Shown piece by piece: positions 10,143 through 20,900 of a stretch of 64,000 nt of DNA. The number at the start of each line of letters is the position of its first letter. Positions within the stretch are counted from its first letter, which is position 1. The position numbers and the translations under genes are program-made. The notes below the pieces were generated by a model. That model did not search any database. It had not been told where the DNA came from and saw nothing but the letters and a program-made list of their open reading frames with translations. The stretch is from Ashinkailepas kermadecensis (taxonomy: Eukaryota; Arthropoda; Thecostraca; Neolepadidae), in the NCBI GenBank assembly GCA_034440615.1, contig JAOTOM010005139.1, forward strand, positions 1,092,501-1,156,500, read 5' to 3'.

Positions 10143-11589
10143 AATTCGGCTTGTTTTCCGAACAAGCTGCTTTTTTCGTGTAATCCACACCTTGAATTAA
10201 ACGAAGAATAATCTTCAACCGTCAGGCCTGTTCGAAAGCAGGAGCGACACGATGCAGCTGAGGCTGATCGATCGCTGACGGCGGCCGTCTCGCGGCAATC
10301 GCCGCTCTGTGCGGTCCGGCGCCTCACAATCGAGAGCTGTTGGATCGGCGGTGTGGCACTTGTTGAGCGATGGCGGGAACGGGCGACAGGAACGGATTGA
10401 TGACGGGAACGGGCGGCAGGAATGAGAGGCGGGGACGGGTGGCTAAACAGGGATGGGCGGCGGGAGCGGGTGGCTAAACAGGGATGGGAGGCGGGAGCGG
10501 GTGGCTAAACAGCCACGCGGCCGCCGACGCCGGACACTGATGACGTCACACAGCAGTGGAGCGTGCCACGTGGACGCCGACGGCCGGCCGATGCATATCG
10601 CGCCGGCCGCGTCAGTGCCGGCATTTACATAATGCATTTGGGTAAAATGACCTTGGCAGTCGACGCTCCCTAAGCTCAAATTCATCCAATTCCAATAGTG
10701 CATTTGGATCCAGTTCTCCCCCCCCCCCCATCGCATTCCGGGCGCTTCCCGTGTGCTGTGTATAGCGCATTGAGACCGGAAAAATAAGTGCATGCAATCT
10801 AGAACCCGAGCCGCCGTTAGTTTGTGTGTTACCGTTTAATTTGTATGTCTGAAGTGAGCTGTAGCTATGACTGTAGGCTCCGTGCGCCGGGGGCACAACA
10901 ACCGTCTGCGTGTTTGAGTAGCCCGCGTCAGTGTAGTGCCGTGCCGACCCGTGCTGGTGACCCAGTTAGCCGTGCTGTTGTGTTCGCTAAGCGAGTTAGT
11001 TGGCACAAGACGTTCCGGGCAGCTGTTTGTTGGCTCCTGGCCAGGTGTGTTACGCCGGTGACAATACGTGGGGACTCTGAGTTGGGAGTGTTCAGCGCTA
11101 CGTGGTGAGGCTGCAAGTGACGCCGCTCTATGCTGGGAGCATATCAGCCACCTCGGTCGTGTGAAAGGCAGGACGGTTAGGTTACAATTTCCAGCTGGCA
11201 CAACGCTCAAGGCGTATGACGTTTGAGTTTGTCGTGTATATTCAGAAACACGAGTTGCTCCGCCGTCGGGGACGAGGCGGACAGCCGACCACTATCGTTT
11301 TAATTTATTCATTTTCTCACGTCGAGTACGACGTATACAGACTTGTGTGGCAACAATGGAGTCACACCCGTTGCAACAATGTGCTCTGGCTGAGCCCCGG
11401 TAGAATGCAATCGGACTGGATCTGTGACGTTTTGGTCTGTGTGATCTACACGGAGCGATCGTATCCCGCGTGGCTGTCCTCATGGCCGTTGGCCGCCACG
11501 ATAAGCGTGCGGTGGAGTGCCGTGTGCTAATCAACACAAAGTGGCGGCCGTGAACGGATCAGCGTGAACGGAACACGACCCACCGCTGC
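10143..11589. other. GC-rich DNA with a short 31-bp repeat and one CRE
   Basis: 10436-10512 holds GGGATGGGCGGCGGGAGCGG-type units (about 2.5 copies). TGACGTCA, a full CRE palindrome, is at 10541-10548. No exon or protein domain is seen. Confidence 0.5.
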
Positions 11590-12431
11590 AGGTCCAGTAG
11601 GACGTGTCCCGGCTGTGGGTGGTCCAGTAGGACGTGCCCCAGCTGTGGGTGGTCCAGTAGGACGTGTCCCGGCTGTGGGTGGTCCAGTAGGACGTGCCCC
11701 GGCTGTGGGTGGTCCAGTAGGACGTGCCCCGGCTGTGGGTGGTCCAGTAGGACGTGCCCCAGCTGTGGGTGGTCCAGTAGGACGTGCCCCAGCTGTGGGT
11801 GGTCCAGTAGGACGTGCCCCGGCTGTGGGTGGTCCAGTAGGACGTGCCCCGGCTGTGGGTGGTCCAGTAGGACGTGCCCCAGCTGCTGGTGGTCCAGTAG
11901 GACGTGCCCCGGCTGTGGGTGGTCCAGTAGGACGTGCCCCGGCTGTGGGTGGTCCAGTAGGACGTTCCCCGGCTGTGGGTGGTCCAGTAGGACGTGCCCC
12001 GGCTGTGGGTGGTCCAGTAGGACGTGCCCCGGCTGTGGGTGGTCCAGTAGGACGTTTCCCGGCCGTGGGTGTCCAGTAGGACGTGCCCCGGCTGTGGGTG
12101 GTCCAGTAGGACGTTTCCCGGCCGTGGGTGTCCAGTAGGACGTGCCCCGGCTGTGGGTGGTCCAGTATGGCGTGGCACTGCTGCAGGTGGTCCAGTAGGA
12201 CGTGCCCCGGCTGCTGGTAGTCCAGCAGGACGTGCCACAGCTGCAGGTGGTCCAGTAGGACGTGCCCCGGCTGTGGGTGATCCAGTAGGACGTTTCCCGG
12301 CCGTGGGTGGTCCAGTAGGACGTTCCCCGGCTGTGGGTGGTCCAGTAGGACGTGCCCCGGCTGTGGGTGATCCAGTAGGACGTTTCCCGGCCGTGGGTGG
12401 TCCAGTAGGACGTTCCCCGGCTGTGGGTGGC
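11590..12431. repeat. 30-bp minisatellite, 28 copies
   Basis: The unit is GGTCCAGTAGGACGTGCCCC plus GGCTGTGGGT. Single-base variants (CAGCTG, GTTTCCC) recur in blocks, showing later duplication of multi-unit segments. Single-base deletions near 12070 and 12130 shift the frame. The GPVGRAPAVG and PTAGARPTGP translations are by-products. Confidence 0.98.
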
Positions 12432-12679
12432 CGAATCCTCGGAAGGTGGTCACAGAGCCCGGCGCAGGCGATGACCGGAGCGCATTCAATGCTTCCTGTT
12501 TGGGGATCCGGCGAGGTGACGTATGTGGGGTGTGAACAGCACCTGCGGACTTTTCTAAAGGCTTCCAAACACTTACAAACGCAGGTTGTGTATTGGCATG
12601 GTGGCGGGGCTCCTGAGATGGCGCTGTCCAATGTTTTGGCATCGACCACACACCTAACGCCAAGCATCAGCACAGCTGG

Positions 12680-12785
12680 GTGGTGGTGAGCTAAGAAATG
12701 GTGGTGAGCTAAGATATGGTGGTGAGCTAAGATATGGTGGTGAGCTAAGATATGGTGGTGAGCTAAGATATGGTGGTGAGCTCAG
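12680..12785. repeat. 18-bp minisatellite, about 6 copies
   Basis: The unit is TGGTGGTGAGCTAAGATA. Confidence 0.97.
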
Positions 12786-12913
12786 AGTACCTGAACGGTG
12801 CTGAAGTGGCACTGTCAACACCAACACTTGCCCCTGACGGACGGAGCAGTGGTCGACGGTGTGGCAGTTCAGGCATGGCGTGTCAATTTATCTGATGAGC
12901 TGTCTATTTTGTT

Positions 12914-13257
12914 GGTAACTATCAACAGACAGTGGGTCTCCCATCCCCCTCTGGCTGGTAACTATCAACAGACAGTGGGTCTCCCATCCTCCTCTGGCTG
13001 GTAACTATCAACAGACAGTGGGTCTCCCATCCCCCTCTGGCTGGTAACTATCAACAGACAGTGGGTCTCCCGTCCCCCTCTGGCTGGTAACTATCAACAG
13101 ACAGTGGGTCTCCCATCCCCCTCTGGCTGGTAACTATCAACAGACAGTGGGTCTCCCGTCCCCCTCTGGCTGGTAACTATCAACAGACAGTGGGTCTCCC
13201 ATCCCCCTCTGGCTGGTAACTATCAACAGACAGTGGGTCTCCCATCCCCCTCTGGCT
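12914..13257. repeat. 43-bp minisatellite, exactly 8 copies
   Basis: The unit begins GGTAACTATCAACAGACAGT and ends CCCCTCTGGCT. Eight copies differ only at CATCC/CGTCC and one C/T, so the array is very homogeneous and recent. Confidence 0.98.
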
Positions 13258-13945
13258 GTGAACGGAATTATGTCTGCCGGTGGTTTTCTGTTCTAAGACC
13301 TCTTGTGACTGAGGTGACTGAGGCGACTGAGGTGATAGCGCAGTGTATGCGACACGTTGCCGAACAATACCAACAGCGAGGTGACGCGGGCAGCTGGGCC
13401 TGGATGTCGAGCATCGCAGTCTCGATCAGCCTACACGGTTAGCGTTGGCCCTTCGGTGCCGTGTGTAGAGAACCTGCTGCGGGTGCTGCTTGCGCCAGAG
13501 CCAGGTGCTTCAATACTGGAAGGAGGTGGATACCACGCAGCGGTTAAGAAATCAACGGTCACGGTCTCCGGCGGGATGCAGACGAACCCCCACCCTCTGG
13601 TGGTAACGCCCCTGGTGTAATGGCTACCTTTTAGTCATGCCTTTGGGGAGGCAACGTGCTTGGGCGACCCCCCCCCCCGAAACCACGCGATACCATGCAT
13701 TGTGAGCGTTGTCGCCGGCGCAGATTTTCCAGAATAGGTGGGCACCGAACGGGATTGCGCTCTTTGACTTGTGTCTGAGCGCCCTATTGTTTTCAAAGCA
13801 TCGCTAAAATGAATGTATGATGCATTGGCGGGCACAACTGATGACCTGCGGCCTCTTGGCGCGATAGTCATGTGGATGTTATATGTCATGTCAAGTGCCA
13901 TGTGCCCCTATTACATGTCGTACTTCTCCACCGGAGGACCGACCT
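13258..13945. other. no recognisable gene
   Basis: Unique-looking DNA with a poly-C run near 13670. Short open frames lack motifs. Confidence 0.5.
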
Positions 13946-14769
13946 GGTCGTATCAGTAGTGTGTGGTGGTCGTATCAGTAGTGTGTGGTGGTCGTATCAG
14001 TAGTGTGTGGTGGTCGTATCAGTAGTGTGTGGTGGTCGTATCAGTAGTGTGTGGTGGTCGTATCAGTAGTGTGTGGTGGTCGTATCAGTAGTGTGTGGTG
14101 GTCGTATCAGTAGTGTGTGGTGGTCGTATCAGTAGTGTGTGGTGGTCGTATCAGTAGTGTGTGGTGGTCGTATCAGTAGTGTGTGGTGGTCGTATCAGTA
14201 GTGTGTGGTGGTCGTATCAGTAGTGTGTGGTGTGATCAGTAGTGTGCGGTGGTCGTATCAGTAGTGTGTGGTGGTCGTATCAGTAGTGTGTGGTGGTCGT
14301 ATCAGTAGTGTGTGGTGGTCGTATCAGTAGTGTGTGGTGGTCGTATCAGTAGTGTGTGGTGGTCGTATCAGTAGTGTGTGGTGGTCGTATCAGTAGTGTG
14401 TGGTGGTCGTATCAGTAGTGTGTGGTGGTCGTATCAGTAGTGTGTGGTGGTCGTATCAGTAGTGTGTGGTGGTCGTATCAGTAGTGTGTGGTGGTCGTAT
14501 CAGTAGTAGTGTGGTGGTCGTATCAGTAGTGTGTGGTGGTCGTATCAGTAGTGTGCAGTGGTCGTATCAGTAGTGTGTGGTGGTCGTATCAGTAGTGTGT
14601 GGTGGTCGTATCAGTAGTGTGTGGTGGTCGTATCAGTAGTGTGTGGTGGTCGTATCAGTAGTGTGTGGTGGTCGTATCAGTAGTGTGTGGTGGTCGTATC
14701 AGTAGTGTGTGGTGGTCGTATCAGTAGTGTGTGGTGGTCGTATCAGTAGTGTGTGGTGGTCGTATCAGT
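13946..14769. repeat. 22-bp minisatellite, about 37 copies
   Basis: The unit is GGTCGTATCAGTAGTGTGTG plus GT. Almost all copies are identical. Exceptions sit near 14231 (short unit), 14506 (AGTAGTAG) and 14556 (GCAGTGG). Uniform direct repeats without unique spacers rule out CRISPR. Confidence 0.98.
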
Positions 14770-15239
14770 CCGCCGGCGGGATAATATTGTAACATAACCG
14801 GTGAATCAATGGCTCGAGCTTACGTGTGAGTGAAATCATTCTGGACGTGGCGAGGATTTGAACCCGAGACCTTTCGGTTCCCGGCGACACGTCTCGGCCG
14901 TCGCGCGGGCCGCGCTGACTGACAGCGGCGCCGGTGTCGAGGCGGCGGCGCCGCACGAGATGTAACGGGCCCATGCTCGGAGGTCACCAGTCAGCTGACT
15001 GCCGACCCGCGTCAGCTGACTGCCGACCCGCGTCAGCTGCCGTCGGTGCTTCGTCTCGCGTCGCTGCGCGCGGCGTTGACAGCGGCTCCCGTGTTTGGCG
15101 TAACGGTGCTGCGCCGCCGATCGGCCGGCGGAGCGACAGGTTCCGGGTTTGAATCTTGGTTGGGCCGGAGTGCTTTCTCGCGTTTGTGGACTTCTTCGTC
15201 GGGTTTGGTCGGGTTACGTGTCGGAGATGATTGTACCCA
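14770..15239. other. GC-rich DNA with tRNA-like B-boxes; 21-bp duplication
   Basis: On the minus strand near 14855-14870, GGGTTCAAATCC is a good pol III B-box. On plus near 15140, GGGTTTGAATCTTGG is another. Either could be a decayed SINE head, but neither forms a full cloverleaf. CAGCTGACTGCCGACCCGCGT is repeated about 2.5 times at 14992-15040. Confidence 0.45.
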
Positions 15240-15941
15240 CCAACGAGATGAGGCCCCCCGACGAGGCACCACCTTTCCGTGGTGTGTGTGTATGGGGGGG
15301 GGGGGGGAATTGCGTGCCCCAATTACCCTGAGTCCCAGTCAACCGGTGAGCCGGCGAGGGGTCAGACTAAGAGTGCCTCACTCGTCCTTCCATCCATACG
15401 CTCACATTCCAATGCCCATCCCATCTCAACATCCATGTGCTTCACCTGGCCCTGCAACACCAACTATCCCTGCCATGAGCAGGTAGGACAACTTCCCCGG
15501 TCCTGCCCGCCAGCTCAGTTTTATCGGGGTAGTCACGCCCCCTCGGCCCGTCCCTCGGGGTTGGCGGAGTCCTGGAGGCTGAGGTCCCCCGTGGTACGGT
15601 GCTAGTTGTGACGGGGGATCAACACGCCTATTTGGTCCCGATATCTCGGAGGGGCGGGCGGGTCCGTAGGGCCCCATACGGGTCAAGTGGCTGGTCGCCT
15701 CGGGTCGGGGACCTGGGTTCATTCCCAGGGCCGCCGGCCCGGCCGGCCGGGGTCACGTGGTGGGCGGCGCTGTTAGTGCGGTCGTGGTGGTGAGTCCCTC
15801 TCTCCCGGCCGTACGTAGGCGCCGCCCGCCCCGTATAGCTCTTCTGGTGCCTGGCGTCCTCCCGTCAGCGAGACACAGGCGTCCCCCCAGTAGGGCCCCT
15901 TCGCGGTGGGGCGCCAGAGGAGCCGAATACTAACTTACCGT

Positions 15942-16815
15942 ATGGCATCTTCAAACGAAAAAATCCGCCCTGGTCCCTCTAGTAGGGGCCAGACCATCCT
16001 TCCACCCATCGCGGGTGGAAGAATCAGTAACCCAGAGGACGGCAGAACAACTTTCTCCAATGCCCCTTGTATCCTCGTCGTCCGAGGTCTGACGAAGGAT
16101 CTGGGTTCGTTGTCTCCTTTTCAGAGACGAGATGGGTGCGATAGATTTGTCAAAATTGTCCGTTGTGAGAAGTTGAAGGATGGAGCGTTGGAGGTGGAGT
16201 TCGCGGTGGCACAGGAGGCGGAGAGGGCGCTGACGATGTCTGAGTTCGTGTACAGTATGCGCAAAGGTGGTAGGAAAGTCGAGGAAAGCATCCAAGTTAA
16301 AATCGAACCCCATCAAGCGAAGAATTCATCACGAGGAATAGTAAACTGCTACGATTTCAGGGACGTACCGGAGGATGAAATAGTTGAAGGGTTGTCGGAG
16401 TTTGGCGTGACAGGAGCGAGGAAGCTGAAGGTTAGACGAGGTGCAGAGCTGATTACGACCAACAATGTTATCTTGACTTAATTCAACTGCCTTACCTTCC
16501 GAGATTCCCGTGGGGTACATCCGTGTGAAGGTGCGGGACTTTTTCTCCCGAACCCGATGCGTTGTTTTAAATGTCAGAAATATGGACACACTAACCAGTA
16601 TTGTAGAAATCGTCCCGTGTGCAGCAAGTGTGCGTCCCCAGAACATGCTAGCGAACTTTGTACCTCCGAAGTGTCATTCTGTGTCAATTGCGGCAGGGGA
16701 CAGGACCCCCACACATCTTTCGACCGTGCCTGTCCCAGGTACTCAAAAGAGAGGGAAATTATATCTATTAAACAAACTAGAAAAGTATCATTTCGGGAAG
16801 CTAGGGATCTGTAAA
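15942..16815 (+). pseudogene. LINE ORF1 (gag-like) with CCHC zinc knuckles
   Basis: Start MASSNEKIRPG at 15942. 179 codons run to a TAA at 16479-16481. The same frame resumes after two compensating frameshifts with three Cys/His knuckles: CFKCQKYGHTNQYC, CSKCASPEHASELC and a CVNCGRG...H...C form (16560-16740). This is the nucleic-acid-binding gag of Jockey-like LINEs, which coats element RNA. A FRDVPEDEIVEGLSEFGVT-type segment before the knuckles is the usual gag core. Past 16815 the frame is broken but recognisable to the SINE insertion, and it resumes at 17179 (SEVVKDVASPP) until TAG at 17360. Confidence 0.85.
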
Positions 16816-17000
16816 ACCAATCTCATCCTATCATATCTTATGGCTCGAAGGTCGGGAACACCACACCAAACCCACATTAGGTACATGATAATAAAACCGA
16901 CCAACTGATCGCTCATCTAATTTCACTACTCCGCTCCCTCAGCGTATCAGTCGCCTCGCCAACGACACCACAAAACCATGCTGCTGAGCCTCTGAGGTGG

Positions 17001-17178
17001 GGGCCGCGGTAGCTCAGTTGGTAGAGCGTCGGACTCGTGATCGCAAGATCGTGGGTTCGAATCTCACAACCGACGGCATTTACCGAGTCCACCCGCGACC
17101 AATCGGCGTGAGAGGTTGGCGACGCTATATGACCGAGCGGTTGAATGCGTCGTAAAAGAACCCAAGGTTCTTCTACCC
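17001..17178 (+). mobile_element. tRNA-headed SINE with LINE-type 3' tail, 12-bp TSD
   Basis: The head (17003-17078) has A-box TAGCTCAGTTGG, a D-stem GCTC/GAGC, and a T-arm GTGGGTTCGAATCTCAC with B-box. The anticodon stem has two mismatches and the acceptor stem an extra base, so it is tRNA-derived and not a working tRNA. The 3' part (17118-17165) is the shared hairpin module, GGCGACGCTATATGACC ... GCGTCGTAAAA. CCTCTGAGGTGG flanks it perfectly (16989-17000 and 17179-17190). It lies in the sense orientation within the gag of LINE copy B. Confidence 0.85.
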
Positions 17179-17464
17179 CCTCTGAGGTGGTAAAGGACGT
17201 TGCCTCGCCTCCAGCAGTCCTTGATGTCCAGACGCCGCCTATTGCAGAGCGGGATCCTGAGGAGTGGCACCGTGCCCAACGAGGCAAGAGGCCCGCCAAG
17301 TCCTCCAACAACCACCTGGAGTCTTCACCCGCCGCGTCCAGCGATCCTACAACAAGCTAGCCCATCCCTGCATCACCAAAAACTACGCAAACTCTCCCAC
17401 GCCCATCATCTTGTTCAGGAGAGGCCGGCGCGGCCTCCAGACGGGTCCCGGTGGTCGCTCCTCT

Positions 17465-17880
17465 GTCCACGGGACCTCTGAGGGTCCTCTCAGACCTCTG
17501 AGGCTCCTCTGTCGACCTCTCTGTGTCCTCCTCCTCCTCTGTCGACCCGGACACGTCCCTCGGTCGAGGTCCGCCCCGGGGCGGCCTCCAGACGGGTCCC
17601 GGTGGTCGCTCCTCTGTCGACTTCTCTGTGTCCTCCTCCTCTGTCGACCTCTCTGTGTCCTCCTCCTCCTCTGTCGACCTCTCTGTGTCCTCCTCCTCCT
17701 CTGCCGATCCGGACACGTCCCTCGGTCGAGGTCCGCCCCGGGGCGGCCTCCAGACGGGTCCCGGTGGTCGCTCCTCTGTCGACTTCTCTGTGTCCTCCTC
17801 CTCTGGCGACCTCTCTGTGTCCTCCTCCTCCTCTGGCGACCCGGACACGTCCCGCGGTCGAGGTCCGCCCCGGGGCGCCC
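17465..17880. repeat. two-level minisatellite in LINE copy B
   Basis: TCTGTCGACCTCTCTGTGTC-type short units are embedded in a longer unit starting GAGGTCCGCCCCGGGGCGGC, present about three times (near 17566, 17735, 17862). It occupies the place where gag C-terminus and endonuclease N-terminus should be. Confidence 0.9.
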
Positions 17881-17924
17881 GATATGGGTGCGTCTGGACG
17901 TTCATCACGAATTGGGTCCCGGGA

Positions 17925-17959
17925 GTCAGTTAGTTATTTGGGCTTTAGGGCTTTATTTT
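17925..17959 (-). mobile_element. LINE-tail fragment
   Basis: Minus-strand AAAGCCCTAAAGCCCAAATA then ACTAACTGAC matches the tail that ends the LINE at 24382. Only the distal part is present. No TSD is seen. Confidence 0.6.
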
Positions 17960-19310
17960 AGATTTATACCAGATTTTTCGCAACGACATACAAACGGACA
18001 CCATCGCGCATGGAAGCTGTCCACCATAGTGCTCCTGCACTCCCTCTGCCATTAAACACGAGCCTACAGGCAGTAGCGGCACGGGTATCCTTTGGGCACC
18101 GGCAAATCAGCGTATGCTCGCTGTACCTCCCTCGGGCACACCTGTCCACCCTGCAGAACTTGGGCGACTGTTCACCGGGCTCCCTCCACCTGTTTTAATT
18201 CTTGGAGACTTTAATGCCCACCATACGATTTGTGGGTGCGTTGCTAGCAACCCACGTGGGCAACTCCTGGACAGGTTTTTCATCGATGGATCATTATGCA
18301 TCTTAATTCAGGCGCACACACCCACATAGCACTCCCGTCAGGAAATACGTCAGCGCTGGATATCAGTGTGGCCAGTCCGCAGCTGGCACAGTTCTTCGAT
18401 TGGTCAGTCGACCCGGACCCAAGAGGTAGTGATCACCTCCATGGCTTCAGTTCACACATAGTGCCATACCTGGAACAAAACCACATCGATAGAAGCTCCA
18501 AAATGTTTACTGGGTAGAATTCGCAGCTCGACTTCAAGATGCTTTTAATGCAAATGTCAATAGTCTTACTGTGTCTTTAGAAGATTTTACATCCATACTT
18601 TTGAAATGTGACTATCCCGCGCACCTCGGGCAGGCCCCGCGCCGGCGCGCCACGGTGCCGTGGTGGACTGAAGAATGCCGAGAGGCTATTCGCGCCCGTC
18701 AACGCGCTTTCCGAAATTTTTTATCATGACAGCACCACGACTAATTTGATTTCCTTCCAAAAAGCCAGGGCGGTCGCACGGCGTGCAGTACGAGAAGCCA
18801 AGAGGACGTCATGGCGACAGTACGTAAACACGTTAAACCGCTCCACTCCTGCAAGATTCGTTTGGTCCCAGACAAAACGTATATCTGGACGCTCCCGCTC
18901 AACACCACTTCCAGTTTTGCACGTCGGTGGCGCCATAATCGCTGATACTCTTGACGTGGCTAACACCATCGCAAGAGCTCTCGCTGACAGAGGCCAGAGC
19001 TGGGACCAAAACGCCAGTTTTAGGCAACATGGAGTTCAGTGCGAAGCCTCACCTCTCGACTTTACTACCGCTGAGAAGCACGCTTACAATGAGCCATTCA
19101 CAATGGCCGAACTCACATCTAAAATCGCTACTCTACGCTGCGTATCTGAGGGACCTGATAGTGTCCACAATGAAATGCTCAAACATCTACCACCAAACGC
19201 ACACCAGGTACTTCTGTCATGTTTTAATTCTCTATGGGAGAGGGGCGAGTTTCCGTCTTCCTGGCGAGAAGCTACTGTCATCCCTGTACTGAAACCTAAA
19301 AAATTGAAGA
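17955..19310 (+). pseudogene. LINE ORF2: C-terminal endonuclease and N-terminal RT region
   Basis: Across several frames: IFRNDIQTDTIAHG, AVHHSAPALPLPLNTSLQAV, VCSLYLP, LGDFNAHHTICGC, SALDISVASPQLAQFFDWSV, and RGSDHL (endonuclease). Then VPWWTEECREAIRARQRAF and a clean 18740-19300 frame (KARAVARRAVREAKRTSWRQ ... SSWREATVIPVLKPKK), which is the linker leading into RT motif 1. The sequence stops exactly at KPKK, where the RT fingers should continue. The normally following YADD-containing core is absent. The frame then runs straight to sequence preceding RNase H. Confidence 0.85.
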
Positions 19311-19322
19311 AAAAGTTCGTCA

Positions 19323-20095
19323 GTGGACATGACACTATCTGAGACTAATAAGGACGAACTTATCCCGGAATTGTTTCGGCTGAAAGCCCTAGAACACGTT
19401 GACACTTACCACACATGTACTGTCACCTACACCGACGGGTCGAAAACTGCTGATGGTGCGGGTTGTGCTTTTGTAAGTGGAGCCACGACCAGATCGTTTA
19501 CACTGCCTCCTCACGCATCAGTTTACACGGCCGAACTCATGGCAATCACGAAGGCCTTATGCTTCATAAAAGTAGGGAACGACGTCGACCATGTCATACT
19601 CTCAGATTATTTAAGTAGCACTCGCGCGATAAAGACGTGTTATCCGCATGACCCCATCGTGCAGGACGTTTTATTGCGCCTAACTAAGCTCAAGCGAATG
19701 GAAAAAAAGTGTAACATTCTGTTGAATACCCAGCCATGTCGGAATAGCGGGGAACGAATTGGCTGACCAATCAGCAAAGCGTGCTACCCGGAGCCAATAC
19801 ACCCGGGTGCTGCCTCTCCCCACAGCACACCTCAGCCAGACAAATAATATGTTTTTCCAGGACAAGTGGCAACGACTTTGGGACTCAACTGGCCAAAACA
19901 AACTGAGAACCATCAAGCCAAGGTTGGGGCGGTGGGAGTCATCGTCTGTTTGTTTGTTAGTTTATTTGGGCTTAAGGGCGCCTGAACTGCTAGTGGTTAT
20001 CTAGCGCCCATGGGAGTCATCGTCAAGAACTTCACGAAAGGAGGAGGCGTTGCTCGCCAGGATGCGGGTGGGACACACCTATGCAGTGTTGGATT
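19323..20095 (+). pseudogene. LINE RNase H and C-terminal region
   Basis: VTYTDGSKTADGAG (Asp), YTAELMAITKAL (Glu) and ILSDYLSST (Asp; usually SDSLS) define RNase H in one open frame. After a frameshift near 19700, GIAGNELADQSAKRA supplies the His/Asp end. The C-terminal segment LRTIKPRLGRWESS is interrupted by the insertion at 19947-20010 and resumes as KEEALLARMRVGHTY. It ends near 20095 without the zinc knuckle. Homologous, residue by residue, to 33323-34327. Confidence 0.85.
19947..20010 (-). mobile_element. 64-bp LINE-tail micro-insertion with perfect 14-bp TSD
   Basis: TGGGAGTCATCGTC stands on both sides (19933-19946 and 20011-20024). On the minus strand the insert reads GGGCGCTAGATAACC ... 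GGCGCCC, then AAATAAACTAACAAACAAAC, i.e. just the 3' hairpin and tail. A near-identical sequence occurs on plus at 60751-60811. Confidence 0.9.
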
Positions 20096-20519
20096 TTCAC
20101 TTCTCGTTCTTGGATTCGGAGTGTATAATCTTTGAGTTCATGCAATTACGGAGTGCATAATGCCTGGTAACCATGGGGTGAATACAAATTACTGAGACAA
20201 AGAAATAAAGTCTTGTTTTTCCATTCAAGAAGCATACATTACAGGTGTTTCATCCCACACAGCCTAAGTATGCCGCCTGATGCTGGATCACATAAAAATA
20301 GTATTCACTGAGAATACAAACTTCACATAGCAGTCATATGTGTTGTGGTGCTGGAAAAGTGTTAAATATACTGTCATTGGCAAGAAGTGATGCATTTAAC
20401 CGTGATTGATTTTCCATGCGAGTTTGAATATATTTCAACTTCAGGTATGTAGGTACATTACTATGAAGAAATATATTATTCAAGCTTAGGGTATCCACAA
20501 GACACGTCTTACACAGTTT
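20096..20519. other. no gene, AT-rich
   Basis: Nothing recognisable is seen apart from GGAGTGTATAATCTTTG near 20118, which resembles the dispersed repeat at 23870. Confidence 0.4.
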
Positions 20520-20900
20520 ACCTCCATGAAGCAAACAAATTGGTTAGGCTTCGTTAGGTTATGATAAGTTGGGCTCTACTCTTAAGTTGGACAAGTTTTC
20601 ATATCCAATGCTTTTTTATATTTCAAGAATTTGTTTTTCAACAATGAACCAGGCAAGGTTAGGTTATGTCAGGTTATGTTCTTTAATTTGCATTTTTTTA
20701 AAGAAAAATACTGATTGAAATTTTTCCTTTTTCAAGAGAATTGTTCTTTTTGCATTGAAGGTTAGGCTAAGTTAGGGTAGATTATGCCACATTTTTTATT
20801 TCCCAAATTAATTTTTACACTATATTACCCAACTCCAAGCCCATTTATTGGTGTTGTTTTGCCTGCCAACTGGAAAGTATGTATTTACAGTGGAAGTGAG
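20520..20900 (-). repeat. AACCT-rich dispersed repeat, copy 2 (inverted)
   Basis: GGTTAGG-like motifs near 20545, 20658 and 20760 lie in an AT-rich stretch that matches 1030-1330 on the opposite strand (shared CTTGGAGTTGGGTAATATAG, AACCTTCAATGCAAAAAG). It is diverged and non-coding. Confidence 0.6.

Larger units (their letters stand above)
15240..20095 (+). mobile_element. Jockey-like LINE copy B, nested and internally deleted
   Basis: The order is: leader (15240-15365, as copy A), GC-rich 5' UTR, gag ORF1 (15942-17360, split by a SINE), a local minisatellite (17465-17880), the second half of the endonuclease and N-terminal RT (17955-19310), then RNase H and C-terminus (19323-20095, split by a 64-bp tail insertion). 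The RT core is missing. About 1-1.3 kb of ORF2 appears deleted, judged from the usual length of these proteins. Multiple stops and frameshifts make it non-autonomous. Confidence 0.8.

Noticed and set aside
11527..12689. Overlapping long frames (GPVGRAPAVG, PTAGARPTGP) resembling repetitive structural proteins
   Set aside because: Both strands and several frames are open at once because of the 30-bp period; single-base deletions break them.
13946..14769. CRISPR-like direct repeats
   Set aside because: Head-to-tail repeats without unique spacers, in a eukaryotic context; the same holds for 43381 and 51897.
17003..17078. Functional tRNA gene (CGT at the anticodon position)
   Set aside because: Anticodon stem has two mismatches, acceptor stem an extra base, no T-run terminator, and it is the head of a TSD-flanked SINE.
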